Source of the DNA: Variovorax sp. YR216
GTDB taxonomy: Bacteria > Pseudomonadota > Gammaproteobacteria > Burkholderiales > Burkholderiaceae_C
Assembly (NCBI RefSeq): GCF_900107745.1
Contig: NZ_FNRO01000022.1
Coordinates: forward strand, 26,614 to 90,613
Length of the DNA stretch: 64,000 bases
Reading direction: 5' to 3'
Shown: positions 1 through 8,682 of the stretch, in pieces
Numbering within the stretch: the first letter of the stretch is position 1
Layout of the letters: the number at the start of each line of letters is the position of its first letter
Position numbers and translations under genes: made by a program
The notes under the pieces: generated by a model
What the model saw: only the letters and a program-made list of their open reading frames with translations
What the model was told of the DNA's origin: nothing
The model's database searches: none

Positions 1-435
1 CAGTGGCGGCACCGGATGCAGCCGGGCGACCTCGGCGAGGGAAAACGGCAGCAGTCGCAACACAGCAGTTCGGCCGGCCAACGACTGACTCACTTGGGAC
101 ATGAGTTCGAACTGCTGGCTGCCCGTCAGGATGAAGCGCCCCGGGGCCGGATCGGCGTCGACCATCGCCTGAAGGTAAGAGGGGATCTGCGGCGCACGTT
201 GGATCTCGTCGATGATGGCACCGCCTTCGATTCCCTTCAGGAAGCCGCGCGGATCTTCATCGGCGAAACGCCGCGTGTCCGGATCTTCCAGCGTGACATA
301 GGGCTTGTCGGGAAAGAGGCTGCGGCACAGAGTCGTCTTGCCACTTTGGCGCGGTCCGGTCAGTGTCAGGACCGGATACTGGCGCGCCAATTCGGCGGCG
401 AGCGGCGCGACGTCACGAGGAATCATGGCGGTCAT
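1..435 (-). CDS. AAA family ATPase, DUF4143-type, N-terminal part (runs off the left edge)
   Basis: Reading the minus strand from an ATG at 435 gives 145 uninterrupted codons to the window edge. The translation has a P-loop (GPRQSGKT, about residues 27-34), a Walker B-like stretch (GAIIDEIQRAP, about 74-84) and a sensor-like LTGSQQF. This order is typical of the AAA_14 domain of AAA/DUF4143 ATPases. The C-terminal DUF4143 half would lie outside the window. A second in-frame ATG at 426 is possible. Family members are often encoded in genomic islands and have been linked to toxin-antitoxin-like or defence settings, but their cellular role is unclear, so I assign none. The gene starts right beside a transposase remnant, consistent with a rearranged border. 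Confidence 0.8.
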   Translation of the reverse strand, partial: MTAMIPRDVAPLAAELARQYPVLTLTGPRQSGKTTLCRSLFPDKPYVTLEDPDTRRFADEDPRGFLKGIEGGAIIDEIQRAPQIPSYLQAMVDADPAPGRFILTGSQQFELMSQVSQSLAGRTAVLRLLPFSLAEVARLHPVPPL

Positions 436-436
436 T

Positions 437-790
437 CTACGCACTTCGTGCAAATTGAAGATTTATTCTTGCATTTGCCAAAACGCGCATGGGCAGTGGA
501 CCCGGACCTCTCTCGACACCGTCTCGCGCCGCCGCAGCCGCGGTGCGGACTATCCGTACCGCCGAACTCTGCCCGGCAGCACGGCGTCGGCCCTTGCTGG
601 CCGCCAGGCGCAGCGGTGCAAGAACCCGGTCGATGGTGGCTGGACTGACCGCGGCCAGTTGTGCATGCAAGTTCGGATCGTTGCTGATCCGGCCATGCCG
701 AATCATGGCCGGCAGCAATACGCCACAATGCGGCCAGTAGCGGTCCTTCGTTGCTCCGGCAGACCACGTGTCGCTAGTGACCCTACGCTG
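437..790 (-). pseudogene. DDE/integrase-type transposase remnant
   Basis: The minus-strand frame reads GVLLPAMIRHGRI, then HAQLAAVSPATIDRVLAPLR, then KGRRRAAGQSSAVR. This resembles the region in front of the catalytic core of IS transposases of the integrase-core type, where ATIDRxLxPxR followed by SSAVRxxIPVRTF is usual. Here homology is lost just after SSAVR and there is no catalytic DDE core. The upstream frame stays open to about 790 without a convincing start. Only about 90-110 residues remain of a protein normally near 400, so this is a dead fragment. The exact IS family is not certain. Confidence 0.55.
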
Positions 791-825
791 CCCGCGTCGG
801 CTTCACCTGGGCCAAAGGACGGAAT

Positions 826-1989
826 ATGAGACGTCGCCAGTTCTCTTCACTTGTTGGCGGGGCGGCGCTGGCATCGCTCCATGGGTTGCCCGCGTTCGCG
901 GAGCCGTCCGATGGTTGCGGTCTCCCAAGTGCGCGAGACGATTGGTGGGCGCTATCAAACAGCAATGATGACAAGCTCATTGATGTTGGGGCGCTTTGTA
1001 GGATGGCCGATCAACTCGCGACCTCATCGAACATACATTCCGTGCTGGTCGCTCGTAGTGGCAACGTAGTCTTCGAGCGGTACTTCAGCGGTCCTGACGA
1101 GGTACCCGGCCTGTTTTTTGGCAGTCGGGTGAAGAATGTCGTCTTCAATGCCGACACCCTGCACGCAGTGAAGTCGGTTTCGAAAAGCGTTGCGTCGCTT
1201 GCCGTCGGGATCGCAATCGATCGGGGACTTATCCGTAGCGTCAACGAACCGATCTTCAATTTCTTCCCCGAGTGCGCGGACTTGCGTTCGCCTGAGAAGG
1301 ATCGCCTCCAACTGGTGCATGCGCTCACCATGACACTGGGGCTGGAGTGGGTGGAGGCAACGCCAGCCACTGGTGAGAACAACGACGAGTCGCGCATGTA
1401 CAGGGCGGGCGATCCGATTCGCTACGTTCTCGGCCTGACGTCGACTGGGCCGCCGGGCCAAGCCTTCTTCTACAACACCGGCGCGCTGGCCCTTGTGTCC
1501 GCCATCGTCCGCAAGGCGACCGGACGCCCCCTCGACGCATTTGCACGAGAAGTGCTGTTCGAGCCCCTGGGCATCACAGACGTGCAGTGGCGCCGAGTCA
1601 GAGGGGATACGGATGCCGGAGGCGGATTGCGCTTGCGGCCGCGCGACATGGCGAAGATCGGCCAGCTCGTCCTCGCGGGCGGTCGCTGGAACGACCGCCA
1701 AATCGTTTCCAGAGACTGGATCGAGACCTCGACGATGCCAAAGATCAAGGCGACGGACGACCAGCTTTATGGCTATCTCTGGTGGCTCGGTCGCGCCCGA
1801 ACCAACGCGGGTGTGGTTAACTGGATTGGCGCGCTGGGACGAGGCGGTCAGTCAATTCGCATCGTCCCCGAGCGCAATCTCGTTGTCGCGGTGACGGCAG
1901 GTTACTACCAAGACTACAGCCCGCAAGCGTTCAAACTGCAGTTTGGCGTTTTCAGGGACGTTCTGCGTGCGATCCCGCCCCCAGGCTAG
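826..1989 (+). CDS. Tat-exported serine hydrolase, beta-lactamase/class C (EstB-like) fold
   Basis: 387 residues. The N-terminus (RRRQF followed by a hydrophobic stretch to about residue 25 and AFAEP) looks like a Tat signal, so the product is probably periplasmic. The class C beta-lactamase / esterase signature is present: SxxK as S117-V-S-K120, a YxN-like motif at Y216 (FFYNTGA), and a C-terminal GRGGQ in the place of the HxG/KTG box. Length and motif order fit the Beta-lactamase (PF00144) family, which includes esterases, peptidases and carboxylic-ester hydrolases as well as true beta-lactamases. The substrate cannot be read from sequence. It is a single gene with purine-rich GGACGGAAT just before the start. 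Its neighbours are remnants, so context gives no help. Confidence 0.85.
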   Translation: MRRRQFSSLVGGAALASLHGLPAFAEPSDGCGLPSARDDWWALSNSNDDKLIDVGALCRMADQLATSSNIHSVLVARSGNVVFERYFSGPDEVPGLFFGSRVKNVVFNADTLHAVKSVSKSVASLAVGIAIDRGLIRSVNEPIFNFFPECADLRSPEKDRLQLVHALTMTLGLEWVEATPATGENNDESRMYRAGDPIRYVLGLTSTGPPGQAFFYNTGALALVSAIVRKATGRPLDAFAREVLFEPLGITDVQWRRVRGDTDAGGGLRLRPRDMAKIGQLVLAGGRWNDRQIVSRDWIETSTMPKIKATDDQLYGYLWWLGRARTNAGVVNWIGALGRGGQSIRIVPERNLVVAVTAGYYQDYSPQAFKLQFGVFRDVLRAIPPPG

Positions 1990-2119
1990 ACGCAGACGAA
2001 TTGACTTCTCGCCAACCAGGCCAAGGTTTCCCATTGAAGGCACTGCGCAAAGACATCGTCGCATCTTCTCAGGGCGCCGGCCGTCGGCCGCCGGCTGACG
2101 GTGTTCGCGGCAGACCAGC

Positions 2120-2764
2120 CTATTCCGGCACGATCCCTGCGTTTTTCACCAACTCGGCAAAGCGCCCGTACTCCCGCTGGTAAAACGTGCGCAGTTCCTC
2201 CGGCGTGCCGCCGATCACGTCGTACCCCAAGCTATCTAGTTTCGAGGCGATGGCGGGCTCTTGCAGCGTCTCGCGGAAAGTCGCGGCGATCTTGGCAATC
2301 ACAGGCTTGGGTGTAGAAGCCGGCACGTATGCGGCGATCCAGCCAGCCAGACCGAAGTGCTTGTAGCCCTGTTCCTCGAATGTCGGCACATTGGGGAGCG
2401 CCTTCGTGCGTTCGGTACCCGACATGGCCAGCACCTTCAGCCGGCCGCCCGCGGACTGCGTCTTGGCATTGCCTTGCGAGATCAGCGTGAGGTCCAGCAC
2501 GCCGCCCATGATGTCGTTCACCGCACCCAGTTCGCCACCCTTGTAGGGAACGTGGGTCATGTCGATGCCGGCCTGCTTGCGCAGGGCCTCGCCGTACAGG
2601 TGGGCGCTGGTACCCAGGCCGGGCGTGCCGTAGGTCAGGGGCTTGCCGCTTCTCTTGGCATAGTCCACCAATTCCTTCAGGTTGCTGTAGGGTGCGTTAC
2701 CTGCGGCCACCAGGCCGACGTTGCCGGCCACCAGCAGCGAGACCGGCTCGAAGTCCGACTGTCG
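2120..2764 (-). pseudogene. Bug/TctC receptor, 5'-truncated fragment
   Basis: The minus-strand frame contains the last two-thirds of a Bug-family tricarboxylate-binding protein: DFEPVSLLVAGNVGLVA, the GTPGLGTSAHL loop, HVPYKGG, and the C-terminal EEQGYKHFGLAGW and PEELRTFYQREYGRFAEL segments, ending at a normal stop. Family members have about 320 residues, beginning with a signal peptide and a RxxVPFPPGGxxD motif. Here roughly the first 105 residues and the start are absent. Bug homology ends near 2761, and from 2768 the opposite strand carries a MarR coding sequence. The simplest reading is one deletion that removed the shared promoter region and both gene starts. Confidence 0.8.
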
Positions 2765-2767
2765 CTG

Positions 2768-3197
2768 CAAGACTTTCCCACCTTCCTGTTCGTGCGCCTG
2801 GCGGGCGCCATGCAACGGGAAGTGACGGCGAGCTACCCTCGCGGACTTTGACCTCAACGCGCCGCAATGGCGCGCGCTGGCGGCGCTGGCGGACTACGCG
2901 CCGATTCCGTTTAGTGAATTGGTGAAGCTCTCCATGTCCGACAAGGCCCTCGTCAGCCGATCGTTGCAGACGCTGGCCGAACGCGGACTGGCGCAGGTCG
3001 ATGCGGATCCGGAACATGGCAAACGCCTGGTCTGCAAGATCACACCGAAGGGCCGGCGGCTCTACGTCAAGGTTCTCCCCCGGGCGAAGGCCGCACAAGC
3101 CGAGATCCTAGCCTTGCTGGATCCGGACGAACGAGTTGCGTTGTACAGCGCGTTGGGAAAACTCAAGAACTTCTTTGACAAGAAGTTGTTGGCTTGA
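2768..3197 (+). pseudogene. MarR-family regulator, truncated and frameshifted
   Basis: From 2768 one frame reads TFLFVRLAGAMQREVTASY, a typical MarR N-terminal helix. Near 2830-2838 the frame shifts, and the continuation reads LADFDLNAPQWRALAALADY followed by the winged-helix part (PIPFSELVKLSMSDKALVSR, RGLAQVDADPEHGKR) and the C-terminal dimerisation helices, ending at 3197. The start codon and first residues are missing and the two halves are out of frame, so no full repressor can be made. A shorter product starting at 2919 is open but would lack the first dimerisation helix. The gene once stood head to head with the Bug fragment on the other strand, the usual arrangement of a regulator and its target. 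Confidence 0.7.
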
Positions 3198-3229
3198 GGA
3201 ATGAACCGCCGCAGGCATGCCGTTGTGCA

Positions 3230-3559
3230 GAGGCAGCGGCATAGGGTGATCGCCAGGTGCGCATAGTCACGGCACACGCCTTGCCCTTCCTTGAAGGCGT
3301 CAAGTGCCGAACGGGTGCGCTGGGCGTGCTGGTAGCCCGTGGCGTAGCCGTAGATCAGCACCTTGACCATCATGGCCGGGTGGAATGACTGGTTGCGCGG
3401 ACCGTCCTTGTCGTAGCGGGCATGAAAGGCACCCAAGTCCAGCAAGTCCACCGCGTCGCTGATGAAGTGCGCCAGATGCCCTTCGGGCAACCAGTCCTGC
3501 ATCGCTCCGGGCAGCAGCAGCATGTGCTGCGGGTCGTAGGGCAAGTAGTTCGCGGCCAT
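3230..3559 (-). pseudogene. Composite remnant: IS1182-type transposase N-terminus joined to a transglutaminase-like fragment
   Basis: Residues 1-75 of this minus-strand frame (MAANYLPYDPQ, WLPEGHLAHFISD, FHPAMMVKVLIYGYATG) match the conserved N-terminus of IS1182-family transposases. The frame then changes character: RTRSALDAFKEGQGVCRDYA followed by HLAITLCRCL is the catalytic-cysteine region of bacterial transglutaminase-like (COG1305) proteins. No IS catalytic domain and no transglutaminase His/Asp motif follow. The junction lies near 3335. A GC-rich hairpin at 3574-3592, with 8-bp arms CCTCGCCC and GGGCGAGG, sits just upstream of the transposase start. The remnant suggests an insertion into, or deletion against, an older transglutaminase gene. 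Confidence 0.6.
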
Positions 3560-3814
3560 CGCTCATGAACGCGCCTCGCCCTTCGGGCGAGGACACGAAA
3601 CCGGCTTCTGCCGCCCAGCCTCCTAGGCGGTGACTTCGAGCCGACGCCCGCGCCAGGCGCGCCGCTCGTGAGTTGGGCCGCGGCGCCGCGAGAAGATGGC
3701 CAGTGTTGTTCCATTTTTCCGCGGCTGGCTTTGGGCGTGAGACACTCTTCCCTACCGTGGTCGTCCGAAGCGTAGGCTGTCATGCCAAGCACAGCGGCCG
3801 TTGGAAGGCCGCAG

Positions 3815-4801
3815 ATGTTCGTGAACCGTCGCATCGTCGTCTCGCTCGCTATGGCGCACATAGCCAGCCGCGCTTCGGCTTTCCGTGCGCAGCCTGCCGC
3901 AGTAGCCATGCCGCGGATCGGCGTGCTGTCTTTCCGCTCTCCGCCGTCGGGAGGGGACCCGGATCCTATCGCCGGGTTCCGCCGGGGCATGCGCGATCTC
4001 GGCTATATGGATGGCCGCAACATCGTGCTCGACTATCGCTACGCTGACGGGCGGCCCGACCTGCTGGCGACGTTGGTCGCCGAACTCGTCCAGTCGAAGG
4101 TTGACGTGATTCTTGCCGCCGGGCCGGTACCTTTGCAATTCGCACGCAAGGCGACTAGCACGATACCAATCGTGGCGATCAGCGGGAGTGATCCAGTCCG
4201 AGAAGGCTGGGCGCAGTCACTCGCCCGACCCGGCGGCAACGTCACTGGAGTTCAGGTGACTTTCCTCGAACTTGCAGCGAAGCAACTCGAAATCCTTAAG
4301 ACCGCCGTGCCGGAGCTGGAACGAGTGGCCGTCTTGCTGGCGCCGGCGGAACTCAACGATCCTAGTGTGGAGGCCGGCGCGCGCGCGCTCGGGCTCCAAT
4401 TGATTATGTTGGAGGTCAGAGGACCAGACGACTTCGAGCGGGCATTCAAGCATGCAGCATCGAGTCGCGCGCAAGGACTCTACGCCATTGCCACCAATAC
4501 CATCGTTGCCCACCGGACGAAATTGGCAGAGCTCGCTGTCACATATCGACTGCCATCGATCAGCGAGTTGACACTGCTTGCCAACGCCGGATTCCTACTG
4601 AGCTATGGCGCCGATCTCGACGCCTTGGGTCTGCGCGCTGCTACCTACGTCGACAAGGTTCTCAAGGGTGAACGGCCTAGCGACATGGCGATTGAGCTGC
4701 CGGCGGTATTCGAACTTGTCGTCAACCGCAAGACTGCCAGAGCGCTCGGCATGACGATGCCTCAATCTATATTGATGCGCGTCACCCGGGTGATCGAATG
4801 A
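3815..4801 (+). CDS. ABC transporter substrate-binding protein (ABC_sub_bind, PF04392 type)
   Basis: About 328 residues from the ATG at 3815, chosen because GGAAGG lies 6-11 bases upstream; an in-frame ATG at 3782 lacks a good ribosome site. A signal-peptide-like segment (RRIVVSLAMAHIASRASAFRAQ) is followed by IGVLSFRSPP, GFRRGMRDLGYMDGRNI and DYRYADGRPD, then the two Rossmann-like lobes with PIVAISGSDP, ARPGGNVTGV and ISELTLLANAGFLLSYG. This is the usual signature of the large Bradyrhizobium/Burkholderiales family of periplasmic proteins annotated as ABC transporter substrate-binding. The permease and ATPase genes normally found beside an ABC system are absent here, so it is an orphan receptor. 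Its ligand is unknown. Confidence 0.85.
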   Translation: MFVNRRIVVSLAMAHIASRASAFRAQPAAVAMPRIGVLSFRSPPSGGDPDPIAGFRRGMRDLGYMDGRNIVLDYRYADGRPDLLATLVAELVQSKVDVILAAGPVPLQFARKATSTIPIVAISGSDPVREGWAQSLARPGGNVTGVQVTFLELAAKQLEILKTAVPELERVAVLLAPAELNDPSVEAGARALGLQLIMLEVRGPDDFERAFKHAASSRAQGLYAIATNTIVAHRTKLAELAVTYRLPSISELTLLANAGFLLSYGADLDALGLRAATYVDKVLKGERPSDMAIELPAVFELVVNRKTARALGMTMPQSILMRVTRVIE

Positions 4802-5022
4802 CAGCCATTCGTTCGGGCCATGGCCTCTGCCTGAACGACGGCTTTGCGGCCGCAAGATCGGCTAGTTGGAAGTCTGCAGAGGGCCCCACGCGACTTCTGG
4901 CGGTGACAACGAAGCGGGGCGCTGCAACGTCCGCAGAGCGCCTGCGGAGCAACAAGCCGACCGAGCCGACGTCGAGATCGCAGTTCTATCCAAGGATCTG
5001 TCTGATGCTTCCGGCGATCCGC

Positions 5023-5739
5023 CTACGAGCGCTTGGCATGGCCAAGCAAGCCCTTTGCGGCTTCTATCCGCAAAGCCATAGGCACCGATTCGTCGTTCAT
5101 GACGCGTCTCAGGAAGCGCTCCGCGTCGGCGCCCCCCTGTTCGGGGCTGGGCACTTCGGGCAAGCCGGACAGCTTCAAGTCAGCTGGCACTTCCTCTACG
5201 ACGCCAAGTTGGCTTAACGCGGCTTCGAGGGCCACTTGCCGGATGGGCTCGAGCGCGTGCAGAAGCGATGCCTGGCCTTCGGCGTTGGGAGGAAGGTCCA
5301 GCCACGGCGTATCGGCAAACACCGAAGCCAGGTCAGGAGCGACGAACGCCGACCAGCGATCGGGGCTGGTCTCCAAGGGCGGCACGGACGGGAGTTGCGC
5401 CGCGTCGGCGATCAGACGTACGTGGGTCGATCCCACGTCCGGCAGATACCGCGCACGCAGGCCCTGCAGGAAAAGCTCGCCAGCACGCGGCGAAGTCGGC
5501 GATGCAAGGGAGAACCACAGCTGCAGTGCGTCGACGCCTGAGACCGCGATGGCCGGGGGAGGAAAGCCGAGGTCCACTTGGACGCCCGTCCAGACCGAGG
5601 AAAGCTGGGCCCACCCCGCGGGTGGCCTCAGCTCCAGCACCAAGGCTCGAACGCCTTGGGCGGCCGCTGGGGCAGCGCAGTCCGCGGGGTTCGCACCCAG
5701 TCCGTACAGGCGATCGAGTTCGAACTGCAATGGGTTCAT
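5023..5739 (-). CDS. Conserved hypothetical protein
   Basis: 238 residues with no signal peptide and no transmembrane segment. The start (MNPLQFELDRLYGL) and internal phrases such as DALQLWFSLASP and WSAFVAPDLASVFADTPWLD look like a family of uncharacterised cytoplasmic proteins that I recall from Burkholderiales, but I know no function for it. The C-terminal 40 residues (GGADAERFLRRVMNDESVP, RIEAAKGLL) are helical and charged. The gene stands alone on the minus strand between an ABC receptor and a long non-coding stretch. Codon use looks like that of ordinary GC-rich neighbours and the frame is uninterrupted, so I take it as real. Confidence 0.65.
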   Translation of the reverse strand: MNPLQFELDRLYGLGANPADCAAPAAAQGVRALVLELRPPAGWAQLSSVWTGVQVDLGFPPPAIAVSGVDALQLWFSLASPTSPRAGELFLQGLRARYLPDVGSTHVRLIADAAQLPSVPPLETSPDRWSAFVAPDLASVFADTPWLDLPPNAEGQASLLHALEPIRQVALEAALSQLGVVEEVPADLKLSGLPEVPSPEQGGADAERFLRRVMNDESVPMALRIEAAKGLLGHAKRS

Positions 5740-6175
5740 GCTGACATGCTAGTCGACCAGCCTCGCCCGATGTTCGGGAGTGCCGGCTTCCTGACGTGCT
5801 GCGGAATACTTCACACCTGATTGAGGCTACGTAAAGTCGATGGGCTGCGGCACCGCGGTCATCAAGCACAGTGGTTGCCCATGCAAGATCGAAAGTTCAA
5901 TGCCGCATGGTTGAACGAATCCCGCGCGACGACCTGGGAAGATGTGCTTCGCCGCCCCGCGGTCGACCAGGCGGGCGCTGTGGCCTCTGGTTGCCATAGC
6001 AGTTGCCTCGGCAACCTCTGACCGCTTTCCAGCAAGACCGCATCAGGGAGCAACGCCAACGAATTCGAGACCACCAGTTTCGCCTGAGATGCAGTTGACG
6101 CTGGGGAACGTCACCGACACCCTAAGACAGCACGTCCAAAGCTCGCCTGGAACACCGGGTCACACGGGGGTAGTA

Positions 6176-6236
6176 GCGGCCCAGAATTTGACACTCTATT
6201 CGCGCGCACCACACGGTGGCGGCGCGAAACAGAGTA
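6176..6236 (+). repeat. IS-end relic, copy 1 (25-bp match to 29150-29174)
   Basis: Bases 6176-6200 (from GCGGCCCAG to GACACTCTATT) are identical over 25 bp to 29150-29174 in the same orientation, and similarity continues as CGCGCG(C/T)ACCAC and GGTGG. The motif also folds back on itself: ACTCTATTCGCGC pairs with GGCGCGAAACAGAGT at 6221-6236. Multiple short GACACTCTAT units are the kind of structure found at the ends of IS21-like elements. No transposase is next to it, so this is a relic. Confidence 0.55.
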
Positions 6237-6304
6237 CCGAAGTTGGTGGAGCCGCGTTCCCTAACGTGGAAGCCTGATTCAGTGCTCGCCCTGAGGTGAC
6301 GTCA

Positions 6305-6362
6305 GAGTATCGAAACGACCGATGGTCGCCAAACTTGTGCAGCCTGCGTGAGAAATAGAGTG
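6305..6362 (-). repeat. Inverted IS-end-like units
   Basis: GAGTATCGAAACG (about 6305-6317) matches the reverse complement of the CGTTTCGACACTC unit found near 29180 at 12 of 13 positions. GAAATAGAGTG (6352-6362) matches the reverse complement of the CACTCTATTTC unit exactly. Together with copy 1 at 6176 they form two facing sets of ends with no open reading frame between them, like a small element that has lost its transposase. Confidence 0.4.
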
Positions 6363-6518
6363 AGAGTGCGCGAATTCCCCCGGCGTTCACGCGCGCTTGT
6401 AGCGGCCGCATTTACCGCCGCGCGATGCTTGAGGGTGGTCTATTTAGCGCTTTCTCGCCGACGCCACGGTCGCGGCGCACGCTCTAGTAGGTGTCTTGCC
6501 CAGCGGCTGGAAGTCCGC

Positions 6519-7856
6519 TCAGAGATCTGCGAAGCGCCTGTTTTCCTCAACGAGCCGCTCCAGCAGCGGCGCGGGTCTCCACCAGAAACCGTCGCGCGCG
6601 TTGTAGCGCTGGATGTCGGCCAGCACACTCGCAAGGCCGATGCGATCGGCGAGATACATGGGTCCGCCATGATGCGCAGGGAAGCCGTAGCCCGTGAGAT
6701 AGACAATGTCGATGTCGCTGGGTCGGAGCGCGACGCGCTGTTCGAGCAGTTTGGCGCCCTCGTTGATCATTCCGTAGAGGCAGCGCTTGACGATTTCGTG
6801 TTCGCTTATCTGCTGACGCTGGATGCCCATGCGGCCGGATTCCTCTATGACGAACTGCTCGAGCTCGGGGTCGCGTTTGGGCGTGCGGTCGCCTTCCTCG
6901 TAGCGATACCACCCCTTTCCGCTCTTCTGCCCGAGGCGCCCTTGGTCGCACAGCTTGAGGATCAGGTCGTTCCACCGCCTGTCGTTGGGCCGCGTAGCCA
7001 TTTGCGCCTTCCGCGTCTGGTAGCCGACGTCGTTGCCGGCCATGTCGTGCACTGCGAAGATGCCCATCGCATAGCCGAACTTCTTGAGTGCGGCATCGAC
7101 CTCGTGCGGCAGCGCGCCGTCTTCCACCAGGAAGTGCGCCTCGCGCGTGTAGTTGCGGAACAGTGCATTGCCGATGAAGCCCGGGTAGATGCGCGCAAGC
7201 ACGGCGATCTTGCCCATGCGGCGGCCCAAGTCCATCAGGGTGGCGATGACGTCGGGCGCGGTGACTGCGGCTCGAACCACCTCGAGCAGCTTCATCACGT
7301 GTGCGGGGCTGAAGAAATGGGCGCCGACCACGTCCTGCGGACGTGAAGTGACCGAGGCGATCTCGTCGACGTCGAGGCCCGAGGTGTTGGTGGCCAGAAT
7401 GGCGCCCGGTTTCGCCAGCCGGTCGAGCTGCCGGAAGATGTCCTGCTTGAGGCCGATGTCCTCGAACACTGCCTCGATCACGAGGTCGGCGTCCTTCACG
7501 TCGGCCATCTGCAGCGAGCCGGTGATGAGCGCCAGCCGCCGGTCGCGTTCCGCGGCCTCGAGCTTTCCGCGCGAGACGCTGCCGTCGTAGTTGTCCCGTA
7601 CGCGCTGGAGCCCGCGCTCCAGCCCCTGCGGGTTCGCATCGATCAGGGTGACGGGAATGCCGATGTTGGCCAGCGACATCGCGATGCCTCCGCCCATCGT
7701 GCCGGCGCCGATCACGGCCACACGGTGAACAGGCCGCAGCGCAGTTCCCTCGGGAATGTCGGGGACCCGGCCTGCTTCGGTGGCTGCGGATTTGGCGTGC
7801 AGGGCGGCGCGCTCGCGCTCGGTCTCGCTGACGGCGAAGAGGTCGGTGGTACTCAT
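6519..7856 (-). CDS. 3-hydroxyacyl-CoA dehydrogenase, NAD-dependent
   Basis: 445 residues. The ATG at 7856 is chosen because it lies 4 bases after the stop of the upstream crotonase gene; a longer open frame back to 8000 would overlap that gene. The Rossmann motif GAGTMGGGIA (about 50-59) and TNTSGLDVDEIA are typical of 3HCDH_N. GAHFFSPAHVMKLLEVV carries the catalytic His of the family, and a second 3HCDH-like unit ends the protein (GMINEGAKLLEQ, YLTGYGFPAHHGGP). It corresponds to the dehydrogenase half of FadB/FadJ without the crotonase half, which here is the separate gene upstream. It would oxidise a 3-hydroxyacyl-CoA intermediate. It is the last gene of the leftward operon. Confidence 0.9.
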   Translation of the reverse strand: MSTTDLFAVSETERERAALHAKSAATEAGRVPDIPEGTALRPVHRVAVIGAGTMGGGIAMSLANIGIPVTLIDANPQGLERGLQRVRDNYDGSVSRGKLEAAERDRRLALITGSLQMADVKDADLVIEAVFEDIGLKQDIFRQLDRLAKPGAILATNTSGLDVDEIASVTSRPQDVVGAHFFSPAHVMKLLEVVRAAVTAPDVIATLMDLGRRMGKIAVLARIYPGFIGNALFRNYTREAHFLVEDGALPHEVDAALKKFGYAMGIFAVHDMAGNDVGYQTRKAQMATRPNDRRWNDLILKLCDQGRLGQKSGKGWYRYEEGDRTPKRDPELEQFVIEESGRMGIQRQQISEHEIVKRCLYGMINEGAKLLEQRVALRPSDIDIVYLTGYGFPAHHGGPMYLADRIGLASVLADIQRYNARDGFWWRPAPLLERLVEENRRFADL

Positions 7857-7860
7857 GAGG

Positions 7861-8649
7861 TCAGCCTTGGTTGTCCTGGATCTTCCGCGCCTTGCCGTCC
7901 ACGAATTCGCGCAGGCGCTGCTCGGCTTCGGGCGGACGTGCGCGGGCCGAGTTGAGCTGCTCCATGAACAAGCCGTCGTCGTGCGACAGGTCCTGCACAC
8001 GCGGCAGCACGTTGATGATCATCCAGTTGGTCTCGACGCTGTTCTTCGCGACGCGTGCGGCCAGTTCCCTGGCTTTTCCAAGCGCCTCGCCGGGCGGCGT
8101 GACATACCGGACGACGTGCTCCTGCAGCCCTTCCGAAGGCGAGAGCAACCGACCCGTGAGCATCATGTCCATCATCACCGTGGTGCCGACGACGCGCTGG
8201 ATGCGCACTGTGCCGCCGCCGCCAACGAAGATGCCGCGCTGGCCTTCCGGCAATCCGAAGAGCGCCGATTCGTCGCACACGCGCAAATGGGTGGCCATCG
8301 CGAGTTCGAGTCCGCCGCCGACGACGGCGCCATGCAGAGCGGCCACGAACGGGATGGGACCGCGCGCGATCAGATCGAACACTTCGTGCCAGTTGTGGCG
8401 GCGGCGCTTGCGCAGCGGCTTGATCTGGCCCGTGGCGCGTGCCAGCGCTTCGGCCAGGTCGAGGCCCGCGCAGAAGTTGCTGCCGTGGCCGAAGAGGACA
8501 GCGACATCGGCTTCTTCGTGCGCGCGCAACACGGCGACCCGCAGTTCGTCGATCAGCGGGTCGTTGATCGCGTTGCGCTTGTCCGGGCGGTTCAGGCCGA
8601 TCAGCGCGACGTTGCCGTCGAGCTCGTAGGTGATGAGTGGTTCGCTCAT
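7861..8649 (-). CDS. Enoyl-CoA hydratase/isomerase (crotonase family)
   Basis: 262 residues with the crotonase order: ALIGLNRPDKRNAIN near the start, the oxyanion loop LFGHGSNFCAGLDL (about 53-66), and HGAVVGGGLELAMATHLRV (about 105-123), followed by LPEGQRGIFVGGGGTVRIQR with the PEG/GGGG pattern of this superfamily. The single Glu in LPEG suggests hydratase or isomerase chemistry, but members also hydrolyse or cleave CoA thioesters, so the exact reaction is not fixed. It is 4 bases from the 3-hydroxyacyl-CoA dehydrogenase gene, so hydration followed by oxidation is the natural reading. It sits in the leftward arm of the GntR-controlled cluster. Confidence 0.88.
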   Translation of the reverse strand: MSEPLITYELDGNVALIGLNRPDKRNAINDPLIDELRVAVLRAHEEADVAVLFGHGSNFCAGLDLAEALARATGQIKPLRKRRRHNWHEVFDLIARGPIPFVAALHGAVVGGGLELAMATHLRVCDESALFGLPEGQRGIFVGGGGTVRIQRVVGTTVMMDMMLTGRLLSPSEGLQEHVVRYVTPPGEALGKARELAARVAKNSVETNWMIINVLPRVQDLSHDDGLFMEQLNSARARPPEAEQRLREFVDGKARKIQDNQG

Positions 8650-8682
8650 GGGTGGTCTTGGTTGAGGTGGTGGTGCGTCGAA

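Larger units (their letters stand above)
5740..6518. other. Non-coding border region with insertion-sequence-end relics
   Basis: About 780 bases without a credible gene. The short frames here lack GC-rich coding bias and recognisable motifs. The right half holds IS-end-like repeats (see 6176-6236 and 6305-6362), and the stretch marks the left border of the large catabolic cluster. I see nothing else I can name in 5740-6170. Confidence 0.6.

Noticed and set aside
4798..5217. 139-codon plus-strand frame after the ABC receptor, overlapping its stop
   Set aside because: No motif, poor composition, and it runs into the end of the conserved hypothetical gene on the other strand.
5821..6277. Short frames in the left border region
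   Set aside because: No homology or ribosome sites; composition unlike nearby genes.
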